The notes beneath the pieces are model-generated. The model was given only the letters and a program-made list of their open reading frames with translations, ran no database searches and had not been told where the DNA came from. Source: Actinoallomurus sp050942425 (GTDB taxonomy: Bacteria > Actinomycetota > Actinomycetes > Streptosporangiales > Streptosporangiaceae). From it: a stretch of DNA of 64,000 nt. The translations under genes and the position numbers were made by a program. Below, piece after piece: positions 25,108 through 33,944 of the stretch. Position 1 is the first letter of the stretch. The number at the start of each line of letters is the position of its first letter. The stretch covers positions 7,068,001 to 7,132,000 of the forward strand of contig NZ_CP192063.1 in NCBI RefSeq assembly GCF_050942425.1. The letters are read 5' to 3'.

Positions 25108-27933
25108 CTAGTCGCCCAGCCGTTCGGCGAGGAGCTGAGCCAGGTGGACCCCCTGCCGGGGCGACAGGTCGGCGATCTGCGTGCGGCAGGAGAAGCCGTC
25201 GGCGAGGACGACCGTCTCCTCGTCCGCGTCGCGGAGCGCGGGCAGCAGCTGGTGTTCGGCCACCGCCACGGACACCTCGTAGTGGCCCTTCTCGACGCCG
25301 AAGTTGCCGGCCAGCCCGCAGCAGCCGCCGAGCCGCTGGACGTCCGCGCCCGCCTCGCGCAGCAGCCGGGCGTCCTGGTCCCAGCCCATGACGGCGTGGT
25401 GGTGGCAGTGCGGCTGGGCGACCACCGTCGTCCCGTCGAACGAGGGCGGTCGCCAGCCGGGCGTCTCGGCCAGCAGCTCGGCCAGCGTGCGGGTCCGCTC
25501 CGCCACCGGGGCCGCCACCGACTCGTCGAGGAGCTCCAGCGCGTCCGAGCGCAGCACCCCGGTACAGGACGGCTCCATCCCGACGATCGGCATGTCGGCC
25601 TCGGCCAGCTCGGCGACCGTACGGCCCAGGATCTTCTTGGCCGCGTCGAGCTGACCCGTGGAGATGTAGGTGAGCGCGCAGCACTGGCGGCGTTCGCTGA
25701 TCCGCGGCGCGTAGCCCGCGGCCTCCAGCACGGCGACGGTCGCGCGGCCGACCTCCGGTGCGAAGTGATCGGTGAAGGTGTCGACGAACAGCATGACCGG
25801 CCGGCCGTCCGCCGGGCGGTCGCCGCGGGTCCGCTCGAACCAGTCGCGGAACGTCCGCGGCGCGAACTCGGGCAGGTTGCGCCGCCGGTCCACCCCGGCG
25901 ACCGCGAGCGCCGCCCGCCGCAGGCCCGGCACCCGCAGCATGCCGTTGACGACGCGGGGCATCCGGCCGGCCAGCCGCGCCCAGAGCGGCAGCCGGCCGA
26001 GCGAGTAGTGGGAGGCCGGGCGCAGCCGGCCCCGGTAGCTCTGGTGGAGCACCTCGGACTTGTACGCGGCCATGTCGATGCCGGTCGGGCAGTCCGAGGC
26101 GCAGCCCTTGCAGGAGAGGCACAGGTCGAGGGCCTCGTGGACCTCGGGCGAGCGCCATCCGCCGTCGACCAGCGAGCCGTTGACCATCTCCTGCAGCACC
26201 CGGGCCCGCCCGCGCGTGGAGTCCTTCTCCTCCCGGGTGGCCAGGTAGGACGGGCACATCACCCCGCCGGAGGCGGTGTTGTCCGCGCGGCACTTGCCGA
26301 CGCCGGTGCAGCGGTGCACCGACTGACCGAAGTCGCCCCCGTCGTGGCGGTAGGCCAGGGCGAGGTTCTTCCGTACGGGGCGGGCGGCGGGGACCCGCAG
26401 GTCGGCGTCGACCGGTCGGGGCCGCACCAGCACGCCGGGGTTCAGCACGTCGCCCGGGTCGAAGATGCCCTTCACCCGGCCGAACAGGTCCATCGCCGCC
26501 TCGGAGTACATCAGCGGCAGCAGCTCGCTGCGGGCGCGGCCGTCGCCGTGCTCGCCGGACAGCGAACCGCCGTACCCGGCGACCAGCCCGGCCGCCGCCT
26601 CCAGGAAGCCGCGGAACCGCTGCGGCCCCTCCGGCCGGTCCAGCGGCCAGTCGATCCGGATGTGCAGGCAGCCGTCGCCGAAGTGCCCGTACGGCAGGCC
26701 GGTCACGTCGAACTCGCCCATCAGCGCCTCGAAGTCGCGCAGGTAGCGGCCCAGCATCTCCGGAGGCACCGCCGCGTCCTCCCAGCCGCCGTGCGCGGGC
26801 AGCCCGGCGGGGCTGCGGCCGGACAGGCCCGCGCCGTCCTCCCGGATCCGCCACAGCGCCGCGGCCCGTGCCGGGTCGGTGACGACGAGGGCGTCATCGT
26901 GGCCGGCGGCCACCCGCCCGGCCCGCTCCAGCACCTCGGCCTCGTCGTCCCCCGCGACCTCGACGAACAGCCACGCGGCCCCGCCCGGCAGCGGCGGCAC
27001 CGCGCCCGGCCCCTTCCGGGTACGCACCACGTCGACGATGCGCGCGTCGATGCCTTCACAGGCCGTCGGCAGGTGCTTCAGCACGCTGGGCGCGGCGTCT
27101 CCGGCGGCGGCGATGTCGTCGTAGCCGAGCACGACCAGGACCCGGTGCGCCGGGTCGGTCACGAGCGTCACCGTCGCCTCGGTCAGCACGGCGAGGGTGC
27201 CCTCGCTGCCGACGAGCAGGCGGGCGACGTCGAACCGCCGCTCCGGCAGCAGGTGCTCCAACGCGTAGCCCGACACCTGCCGCCCGAACCGGCCGAACTC
27301 CGTCCTGATCGTGGCGAGGTGGGCGTTCGCCAGGTCGTGCAGCGCGGTGAGCTCGGCGGGAGCGCCCGCCCCCGGCTCGCCCAGCCGGGCCGGCAGGTCG
27401 AGCGCGGTGCCGTTGCCGGTCACGGCCTTGAGGGCGGCGACGTTGTCGGAGGTGCGGCCGTAGCCGAGCGTCCGGGAGCCGCACGCGTTGTTGCCGATCA
27501 TGCCGCCGATCGTGCAGCGCGTGTGGGTGGAGGGATCGGGGCCGAACCTCAGCCCGTGCGGGGCGGCCGCCCGCTGCAGCTCGGCCTGGACGACGCCGGG
27601 CTGAACGACCGCGGTCCGGGCCTCGGGGTCGACGTGCAGCACCTTCCGCATGTGGCGGCTGAAGTCCAGCACGAGCCCGGGGCCGACGGCGTTGCCGGCG
27701 ACCGACGTGCCGGCACCGCGGGCGGTCAGCGGGATCTCGTGGCGCGCGCACAGCTCGACCGCGGCGGCCACGTCCTCGGCCGATCGGGGCCGGGCGACCA
27801 GCAGCGGGGGAACCCGGTAGAGGGAGGCGTCGGAGGAGAACGCCGACCGCGACGTGGAGTCGGTGAGCACGTCGGTGAGGCCGCGTCGCCGCAGCTCGGT
27901 CGCGAGGGTGGCAGCCCGATCCATGAGTAGCAT
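25108..27933 (-). CDS. FAD-binding and 4Fe-4S/CCG-domain dehydrogenase (YdiJ / D-2-hydroxyacid type)
   Basis: The 941-residue protein combines a PCMH-type FAD domain (PLTARGAGTSVAGNAVG, residues 68-84; IGNNACGSRTLGYGRTSDN) and an FAD-oxidase C-domain. A ferredoxin-like cysteine cluster (CLSCKGCASDCP) follows, then CCG-type heterodisulfide-reductase motifs (RRQCCALTY; GGCCGLAGNFG). This all-in-one order is typical of YdiJ-like D-2-hydroxyglutarate or D-lactate dehydrogenases, which pass electrons to the quinone pool or a cytochrome. Start is ATG 27933; ATG 27924 is possible. It lies 75 bp after a GntR gene on the same strand. In a lysine route it could convert D-2-hydroxyglutarate to 2-oxoglutarate; that link is inferred. 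Confidence 0.87.
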   Translation of the reverse strand: MLLMDRAATLATELRRRGLTDVLTDSTSRSAFSSDASLYRVPPLLVARPRSAEDVAAAVELCARHEIPLTARGAGTSVAGNAVGPGLVLDFSRHMRKVLHVDPEARTAVVQPGVVQAELQRAAAPHGLRFGPDPSTHTRCTIGGMIGNNACGSRTLGYGRTSDNVAALKAVTGNGTALDLPARLGEPGAGAPAELTALHDLANAHLATIRTEFGRFGRQVSGYALEHLLPERRFDVARLLVGSEGTLAVLTEATVTLVTDPAHRVLVVLGYDDIAAAGDAAPSVLKHLPTACEGIDARIVDVVRTRKGPGAVPPLPGGAAWLFVEVAGDDEAEVLERAGRVAAGHDDALVVTDPARAAALWRIREDGAGLSGRSPAGLPAHGGWEDAAVPPEMLGRYLRDFEALMGEFDVTGLPYGHFGDGCLHIRIDWPLDRPEGPQRFRGFLEAAAGLVAGYGGSLSGEHGDGRARSELLPLMYSEAAMDLFGRVKGIFDPGDVLNPGVLVRPRPVDADLRVPAARPVRKNLALAYRHDGGDFGQSVHRCTGVGKCRADNTASGGVMCPSYLATREEKDSTRGRARVLQEMVNGSLVDGGWRSPEVHEALDLCLSCKGCASDCPTGIDMAAYKSEVLHQSYRGRLRPASHYSLGRLPLWARLAGRMPRVVNGMLRVPGLRRAALAVAGVDRRRNLPEFAPRTFRDWFERTRGDRPADGRPVMLFVDTFTDHFAPEVGRATVAVLEAAGYAPRISERRQCCALTYISTGQLDAAKKILGRTVAELAEADMPIVGMEPSCTGVLRSDALELLDESVAAPVAERTRTLAELLAETPGWRPPSFDGTTVVAQPHCHHHAVMGWDQDARLLREAGADVQRLGGCCGLAGNFGVEKGHYEVSVAVAEHQLLPALRDADEETVVLADGFSCRTQIADLSPRQGVHLAQLLAERLGD

Positions 27934-28008
27934 GTTACATGCGACCTCGCCGCGGATCGCCGGACCCCTGCTGGTCCCGCGCCCGAAGCGCCCGGTGCGG
28001 AGCCCTGA

Positions 28009-28755
28009 TCAAGGCTGGTCGACGATGGAGGCCCACAGCGCGTCCACGTCGACCGGCTCGCCCTGGGCCCGGGCCGCCTGCCGGGCCAGGATCAGGCCGG
28101 TGTTGGTCAGGTGCGCCCGCATCGCGCGTACGGCGGCTTCGGCGTCCGCGGCGGCGACGGCGGCCACGATCGGCTCGTGCTCCTCGTGCACCTGCCGGAG
28201 CGTGCGGGACCGGTCGTCGGTCGACGTGCCGAGGATGCGCATGGTGTCGCGCAGGCCGCCGACGATCGCGCGGGCCCGGCTGTTGCCCGCCGCGACCAGG
28301 ATGTGGTCGTGCAGGGCCTGGTCCAGGTGGAAGAACAGCGTCTCGTCACCGGCCTCCACCGCCGCGGCCATCTCCTCCATGGTCACGCGCAGCGACTCGG
28401 TCAGCCCGGCCGGATCGCCGCCGGCGACCCGGTGGACGGCGGGCAGCTCGAGCGCGAGTCGTACGCCGAAGATCTCGACGATCTCCCGGGGGTGCGGCAG
28501 CACGACGCGGAAGCCCCGGTTGCGCTCGACCTGCACCAGGCCCGCCTCCGCGAGCCGCAGCAGCGCCTCGCGCACCGGGCTCCGGGAGACGTTGAGCTGC
28601 TCGGCCACCTGGTAGACGGAGTAGAGCCGACCGGGGACCATCGCGCCGGTGTGCACCGCCCGGCGCACCTCGGAGATCACCTGCTCGGCCAGCGACCGCC
28701 GCGCGTGCGGCAACGGCTGCAGCTTGAGCTCGGCGTGCTCGCGGGTGGGCGGCAT
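28009..28755 (-). CDS. GntR-family (FCD) transcriptional regulator
   Basis: This 248-residue regulator has a GntR winged helix (YSVYQVAEQLNVSRSPVREA, then LLRLAEAGLVQ) and an FCD helical effector domain with the usual acidic and histidine metal-site positions (LDQALHDHI, HEEHEPIV). FCD regulators sense small organic acids such as lactate, glycolate or glucuronate. It is the first gene of a same-strand run that continues into the FAD/Fe-S dehydrogenase, whose hydroxy-acid substrate may be the ligand. No operator was identified in the short upstream gap. Confidence 0.9.
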   Translation of the reverse strand: MPPTREHAELKLQPLPHARRSLAEQVISEVRRAVHTGAMVPGRLYSVYQVAEQLNVSRSPVREALLRLAEAGLVQVERNRGFRVVLPHPREIVEIFGVRLALELPAVHRVAGGDPAGLTESLRVTMEEMAAAVEAGDETLFFHLDQALHDHILVAAGNSRARAIVGGLRDTMRILGTSTDDRSRTLRQVHEEHEPIVAAVAAADAEAAVRAMRAHLTNTGLILARQAARAQGEPVDVDALWASIVDQP

Positions 28756-28822
28756 GCTCGCATGCTACCCACCCGGATCCGCCCCGATCGCGTGCCACGT
28801 ACCGGGCCTATTCGAGACGGTC

Positions 28823-28857
28823 TTCGGGGTGGCCCCTCGTCCGGGAGCCACCCCGAA
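28823..28857 (-). terminator. Terminator hairpin after the GH87 gene
   Basis: TTCGGGGTGGC (28823-28833) pairs perfectly with GCCACCCCGAA (28847-28857) over a 13-base loop, just beyond the stop of the 1184-residue secreted protein and before the GntR start region. Confidence 0.8.
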
Positions 28858-28867
28858 ACCGCGCGGG

Positions 28868-31800
28868 TCAGCCGTTCCAGATCTGGAAGCCGGCTACCTG
28901 GCCGGCGGGCCATCCGGTGTTCGCCGTGAAGTTCAGCCGCCAGTAGCGCTGGGTCGTCGCGGTGATGGGGATGGTGACCGTGTTGTTGCTCGACGGGTCG
29001 AAGGTGTAGTTCGCCGACGACTTGATCGTGGTGAGGTTCGTGCCGTCGGTGCTGCCGAGGATGGACAGCGTCTGGGTGCGCGCGCCCCAGGACGCCGGTA
29101 GTTGCAGGACGATCCGGCTCGCGCTCTGGGCGGAGCCGAGGTCGACCTGGACCCACTGCGGGAAGGCGTTGTTGGCGCTCTCCCAGTAGGTGTTCTGGTC
29201 GTTGTCGGTGACGTTGCTCGACGGGTAGACGTCGGTGTGGCTGGACTCGCTGGTCGGTTTGCCGGCCGCGAGGTCGGTGGAGGAGGAGCCCGTGCCGGTC
29301 CCGGTGAGCGCGACGGTGGTCGGGCTGTTGGTCGCGTCGCTGTGCACGGTGAGAGTGCCGGTCCGCGTGCCGGCCGCCGTGGGCCGGAAGCTCACGTCGG
29401 CGGTGCAGGACGCGCCGGCGGACAGGGAGCTACCGCAGTCGTTGGTCATGGCGTAGTCACCGGAGGTCACGACGGAGGACAGCGACGCCGCCCCCGTGCC
29501 GGTGTTGGTGATGGTCACGGCCTTCGCCGCGCTGGTCGTGTTCATGGCCTGGTCGCCGAAGGTGAGCGAGGTGGGGTCGGCGCTCAGCTTCGCGGATCCG
29601 GGCGAACTGCCGCCGCTGGGGTAGACCTCGAGTTCGGAGGCCTGGCCCGCGGGCCAGCCCGAGTTGGCGGTGACGTTGACGCGGACGTAGCGGGCGTTCG
29701 CGGCGGGGGTCGGGATGTTCACCACGTTGGTCGGCGAGGTGAAGGTGTACGTCGCGGAACCCACGGCGGTGCCGAAACTGGAGCCGTTCGTGCTGGTGAG
29801 CACCGAGAGGGTCTGCGTGCGCGTGCCCCAGGAGCTCGACGGCGGGAGCTTCAGGGTCACCTTGCCGATGGTGTAGTCGGCGCCCAGGTCGACCTGAAGC
29901 CACTGTGGGAAGGAGCCGTTCGCGCTCTCCCAGTAGGTGTTGGCGTCCCCGTCGGTGGCGTTCGCCGCCGTGAAGCTGCTGTTCACCTCGCTGCTCGCCG
30001 AGGCCGACTTGCCCCGGGCGATGTTGGTGTCGGTGCCGATGCCGCTGCCGGTGAGGGCGACCGTCGTCGGGCTGTTGTTGGCGTTGCTCGTGATCGTGAC
30101 GTTGCCGGTACGGGTGCCGGACGCGCTCGGGGTGAACGTGACGGTCACGGTGCAGGAGGCGCCGACCGCGAGCGTCGAACAGTTGTCGGTCTGGCCGAAG
30201 TCACCGCTCGCGGCGACGCCGGAGATCGTGGCCGAGGTGGTGCCCGTGTTGGTGACCGTGACGGCCTGCGTCGGCGCGGATCCGCCGACGATCGTTCCGG
30301 CGAAGGAGAGGGCGGCCGGGTCGGGACTGAGGATCGGCCCGGGTGCCACGCCCGTACCGGACAGCGGGACGGTGTTGGTGACGCCGGACGCCGTGATGGT
30401 GAGGTTGCCCGTGCGCGACCCCGTCGCCGTCGGCGTGAACGTGACGCTGACCGTGCAGGACGCGCCGGCGGCGATCGAACTTCCGCAGTCGTTGGTCTGG
30501 CCGAAGTCACCGCTCGTGCTGATCGAGCCGACGGGGGCCGCGGCGGTGCCGCTGTTGGTGACGGTCACCTTCTGGGCGGCGCTGGACGAGCCGGTGGCCA
30601 CCGAACCGAAGCCGACCGAGGTCGGGCTGATCGAGATCTGGGAGCCGTTGTCCGGCAGGTACGGCGGGAAGGTCGGATTGGTGATGTTCTGGCACGCCGT
30701 CGAGTCGAAGACGCCGGAGTTGCCGCCGCCGTCGGTCAGCGTGAACCCGACGCCGCAGTTGTAGATCGGCGCGGGTGCCTGCGTCCCGGTGGCGGTGCTG
30801 TTCGTGATCTTGGCCGAGCCGCCGACCTGCTCCTGGACGACCCAGGTTCCGGTGTTCTGGATCGTCGCGTTGTTGATGGACACGTTCGTGATGCTGGAGC
30901 CCGAGACGAACTGGATCGCCTCGAACGGGCTCTGCTGGATGAGGAGGTCGTCGACGTTGACCTGGCCGCTCATCGCCGCGTCCCGCGCGTCGAACCACAG
31001 CGCGCCGACGCCGAAGTTCCAGTTCGGGTCGAGGCTGCCGGATCGGATGATCGTGTTGCGGAGGACGTCGGTGCGGCCGAGTGTCGTCGAGGAGAAGCGC
31101 TGGGCGACGTGGATGCCGCCGCCCTGGGTGAGGCCGGCGTCGATGACCCGGTTGTCGGCGACGGTGTTGTCGTGGCCGCCGTAGATGGCGATGCCGTTGG
31201 CGAGGATCGGGTACTGCACCGTGTCGTGGTCGAAGGAGTCGTTCGCGTCGGCGTTGGTGTCGGACCAGGTCGCCAGGCCGTCGTCGCCGAGGTTGCGCAG
31301 GTCGCTGCCCGTCACCTTCGACCCGGTGACGCCGTCGTGGAAGTTGATGCCGTCCGCCGTGGTGTCCCGGATCCGCATGCCGCTGAAGGTGAGGTTGGAC
31401 ATCGGCCCGTCCATCCAGGCGCCGACCTTCTCGTGTTCGATCCAGACGCGGTCGACGGTGGAGTTGCTCAGCGCGCCGCCGATGCCGTTCACCTGGGCGC
31501 CGTCGTTGCGCTCCTGGACGTCGCCGAAGATGGCGAAGTCCGCGAGATGGACGCCGCTGCTGCCGTTCGGCGCGTAATTGCCGTAGAAGCCGGGCGCCGC
31601 GCCGACGACCGTCGAGCGCCACATGCCCGCGCCCTTGATCGTGACGTTGTTCAGGACCAGGTGACCCGGGATCTTGAAGGTTCCCTCGGGGATCCAGACC
31701 GTGCCGCCGGACCCGGCCGCGGAGATCGCCGCGTTGAACGCCGCGGTGGAGTCCGCGTTACCGGTCGGGTCGGCGCCCTTGTCGGTCACCGAGACCGAGC

Positions 31801-32422
31801 CGGACGGCTGGGACAGAGCGCCCGCGACGTTCTCGAAGTCGGCGAAGTCGATCGTGTACGAGGAGGCGGTGTTCCCCGCGTCGACCTGCAGCCGGAACTT
31901 CGTGCCCGCCGGGTACGTCGTCGAGAACAGCCGGTGCACCTCGTCGTAGAAGTGGTGCGGGTTGCTCCCCGGCGTGTTGGTGAACGGATAACCGCCGTAG
32001 TACCAGCTGTACGCGTTGGTCAGCGTGAAGTCGGTCTGCTTCGTCCCGTTGACGTAGAAGGACAGCGGCGCGGTGTAGACCGAGCCGTTCGAGCTGTCCG
32101 GGATGCTGTAGCGGAAGACGATCGAGTTGGTGGCGACCGGGGTGGTGAACTCGACGTACTTGCCGCTCCCCTGCAGGGTCACGGCCTTGCGGTACGAGGC
32201 CTCGGCGGGAAGCGTGTTGTAGGCGGCGCTCGGGCCGATGACCGTGCCGTTGGTGGCGGAGTTCTCGGCCTGGACCTCGACGTACGGCAGTGTCGCGCCG
32301 ACACCGCCCTTCGCGGCCGCGGCGGCCGGACTCGCCGACACCGTGACGATGCCGACGGCGGCGAGCGCGGCGCTGAGGAGGACGCGGAGGCGAGCCCTGC
32401 GTCTGGCGGGCTTGTGGGACAT
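28868..32422 (-). CDS. Secreted GH87 alpha-1,3-glucanase (mycodextranase/mutanase) with discoidin and anchor-D modules
   Basis: The 1184-residue product has a signal peptide (cleavage near residue 36) and a CBM35-like beta-sandwich (about 44-200). A right-handed parallel beta-helix (about 205-595) follows, opening with DKGADPTGNADSTAAFNAAI. Two choice-of-anchor-D Ig-like repeats, an F5/8-type discoidin domain, a third anchor-D repeat and a second discoidin domain (about 1052-1184) complete it. Asp357 (TTADGIN) and Asp380-Asp381 (NLGDDGL) have the 23- and 24-residue spacing I recall for the catalytic aspartates of Bacillus GH87 Agl-KA. It would cut alpha-1,3-glucan, for example in fungal walls or bacterial mutan. 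It is divergent from a LacI gene. Confidence 0.87.
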   Translation of the reverse strand: MSHKPARRRARLRVLLSAALAAVGIVTVSASPAAAAAKGGVGATLPYVEVQAENSATNGTVIGPSAAYNTLPAEASYRKAVTLQGSGKYVEFTTPVATNSIVFRYSIPDSSNGSVYTAPLSFYVNGTKQTDFTLTNAYSWYYGGYPFTNTPGSNPHHFYDEVHRLFSTTYPAGTKFRLQVDAGNTASSYTIDFADFENVAGALSQPSGSVSVTDKGADPTGNADSTAAFNAAISAAGSGGTVWIPEGTFKIPGHLVLNNVTIKGAGMWRSTVVGAAPGFYGNYAPNGSSGVHLADFAIFGDVQERNDGAQVNGIGGALSNSTVDRVWIEHEKVGAWMDGPMSNLTFSGMRIRDTTADGINFHDGVTGSKVTGSDLRNLGDDGLATWSDTNADANDSFDHDTVQYPILANGIAIYGGHDNTVADNRVIDAGLTQGGGIHVAQRFSSTTLGRTDVLRNTIIRSGSLDPNWNFGVGALWFDARDAAMSGQVNVDDLLIQQSPFEAIQFVSGSSITNVSINNATIQNTGTWVVQEQVGGSAKITNSTATGTQAPAPIYNCGVGFTLTDGGGNSGVFDSTACQNITNPTFPPYLPDNGSQISISPTSVGFGSVATGSSSAAQKVTVTNSGTAAAPVGSISTSGDFGQTNDCGSSIAAGASCTVSVTFTPTATGSRTGNLTITASGVTNTVPLSGTGVAPGPILSPDPAALSFAGTIVGGSAPTQAVTVTNTGTTSATISGVAASGDFGQTDNCSTLAVGASCTVTVTFTPSASGTRTGNVTITSNANNSPTTVALTGSGIGTDTNIARGKSASASSEVNSSFTAANATDGDANTYWESANGSFPQWLQVDLGADYTIGKVTLKLPPSSSWGTRTQTLSVLTSTNGSSFGTAVGSATYTFTSPTNVVNIPTPAANARYVRVNVTANSGWPAGQASELEVYPSGGSSPGSAKLSADPTSLTFGDQAMNTTSAAKAVTITNTGTGAASLSSVVTSGDYAMTNDCGSSLSAGASCTADVSFRPTAAGTRTGTLTVHSDATNSPTTVALTGTGTGSSSTDLAAGKPTSESSHTDVYPSSNVTDNDQNTYWESANNAFPQWVQVDLGSAQSASRIVLQLPASWGARTQTLSILGSTDGTNLTTIKSSANYTFDPSSNNTVTIPITATTQRYWRLNFTANTGWPAGQVAGFQIWNG

Positions 32423-32818
32423 GGCTGCTCACTCTCGTGAGGCCCCATGAGGTCACGGGCCTGGAGGGGTCCGCTCGTCTCGCCGACGTGACGGGGCGGA
32501 GGCGGCGAGACGGCACGCGGGAGCGGGACCCGGCATCGGACCTCGCCGCACGGGCCGGTGCGGTCGCCCGGCACGCGAGGTGGTCCGGATGGAGGGCCGT
32601 GAGGGGGCGGGGTCGGATGGCGGGGTGAGGCGTGTTACAGGGACGGTAACTCCCCCGACACCTCAGCGCAATAAGCAAACAAATCACTGAAAAACAACGA
32701 CAGGCGCGGCCATAGCTCCCGGCGTGAAGGCGGGTTGACGGTGGTCGATGGCGGTCACGACGATGACCGGGGGCTCGCGCGCCGGTGTGCGCCCGGCGGC
32801 GGAGAGAAGGGATCCCGG
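32423..32818. promoter_or_regulatory. 396-bp divergent promoter region between GH87 and LacI genes
   Basis: No gene is seen here. The gap holds the GH87 promoter (leftward) and the LacI promoter (rightward). Two modest inverted repeats are visible: CTCAC-TCTC-GTGAG at 32431-32444, close to the GH87 start, and GTTAC-N7-GTAAC at 32634-32650. An AT-rich tract (about 32665-32700) is the likely core promoter. Neither repeat matches the GH64 upstream palindrome. Confidence 0.45.
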
Positions 32819-33829
32819 ATGGGGCGGCCAGAGGGCGAACGGCCGACGCTGGAGAGCGTCGCGGCGCGGGCCGGTGTGTCGCGGGCGACGGTGTCGCGGG
32901 TGGTCAACGGCCTGCCGGTACGGACGGCGAGCGAGGAGTCGGTGCGGCGGGCCATCGAGGAGCTGGGCTACGTGCCGAATCTCGCGGCACGGACCCTCGT
33001 GACCCGGCGCACCGACCTGATCGCGTTGGTGGTGCCCGAGCCGACGACCCGGGTGTTCTCCGCCGACCGCTTTTTCGCCGGTCTCGTCCACGGGGTCGGT
33101 CAGGAGCTGGAGGCCGCCGACAAGCAACTCGTGCTCATGCTGGCCGGGTCGGCCGCGAGCCGCGCCCGCGTCGAACGGTCGGCGGCCGCGCACCACGTCG
33201 ACGGCGTGCTGCTCGCCTCCCTGCACGACGCCGATCCGCTGCCCGCGGCGCTGACCCGGATCGGGATCCCCGTGGTGTGCAACGAGCGGCCGCTGGGTCC
33301 CGTCTCCGTCCCGTACGTCGGGGTCGACAACCACGGCGGCGCGGTCGCCGCGGTCCGCCACCTCCTCCGTACGGGGCGCCGCCGGATCGCCACCATCGCC
33401 GGCCCGCCGGACATGGTCGCCGGCATCGACCGGCTGGCCGGCTACCGAGCGGCCCTACGGGAGGAGCGGCGGCGGCCCATCGTCGAGGTCGGCGACTTCA
33501 CGACCGGTTCCGGCGCCGAGGCGATGCGGCGGCTGCTCGCGGACGAACCGGACCTCGACGCGGTGTTCGCCGCGTCGGACCTGATGGCGAGCGGCGCACT
33601 CCAGACGTTGCGCCGCGTGGGGCGGCGCGTCCCGGACGACGTCGCGGTCGTCGGATTCGACGACATCGACCTCGCCCGGGACACCGAACCACCGCTCACG
33701 ACCGTCCGGCAGCCGATCGACGGGATCGGCCGCCGGATGGCCCGTCAGGTGCTGAGGCTGGTGGCCGGCGAGGAGATCGAGCCGATCGTCACGCTGCCCA
33801 CCGAGTTGGTCGTCCGCGAGTCGGCGTAG
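32819..33829 (+). CDS. LacI-family regulator of the glucanase locus
   Basis: The 336-residue protein has a LacI helix-turn-helix (TLESVAARAGVSRATVSRVV, about residues 9-28), a hinge (AARTLVTRRTD) and a complete effector-binding domain (GVDNHGGAVAA, VVGFDDIDLARD). AGAAGG eight bases before ATG 32819 decides the start; an upstream reading from 32735 adds low-quality sequence. It sits between the GH87 gene (divergent) and the GH64 gene (convergent) and likely represses one or both in the absence of glucan breakdown products. Confidence 0.92.
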   Translation: MGRPEGERPTLESVAARAGVSRATVSRVVNGLPVRTASEESVRRAIEELGYVPNLAARTLVTRRTDLIALVVPEPTTRVFSADRFFAGLVHGVGQELEAADKQLVLMLAGSAASRARVERSAAAHHVDGVLLASLHDADPLPAALTRIGIPVVCNERPLGPVSVPYVGVDNHGGAVAAVRHLLRTGRRRIATIAGPPDMVAGIDRLAGYRAALREERRRPIVEVGDFTTGSGAEAMRRLLADEPDLDAVFAASDLMASGALQTLRRVGRRVPDDVAVVGFDDIDLARDTEPPLTTVRQPIDGIGRRMARQVLRLVAGEEIEPIVTLPTELVVRESA

Positions 33830-33864
33830 CCGCGAGGCCGTGGCCGCCGCCCGCAGCCCGCCGC

Positions 33865-33939
33865 TCAGGACCCGTACACCTGGAACTCCCCGAGCGAGTA
33901 GCCGTAGGGAGTGCCGCGCCGGGTCCCGGCGGGGGGCGT
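33865..33939 (-). pseudogene. Remnant of a discoidin (F5/8C) domain C-terminus
   Basis: Just beyond the GH64 stop, in a different frame, the minus strand encodes TRRGTPYGYSLGEFQVYGS and a stop. This matches the end of the discoidin domain of GH64 itself (ARGTQYGYSLWEFAVYSG). No start and no rest of the domain remain. It is best read as the eroded end of a second carbohydrate-binding module or of a former neighbouring gene. Confidence 0.7.
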
Positions 33940-33944
33940 TCCGG

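Noticed and set aside
22912..27930. Very long open frame on the plus strand opposite the dehydrogenase, LysR and FAD/Fe-S genes
   Set aside because: It is antisense to three genes with clear families; its translation is Arg/Gly/Asp-rich with no domain. This is a typical high-GC shadow frame.
29102..32440. 1112-codon open frame opposite the GH87 gene
   Set aside because: The minus strand has a signal peptide, catalytic aspartates and recognisable domains; the plus frame shows only compositional bias.
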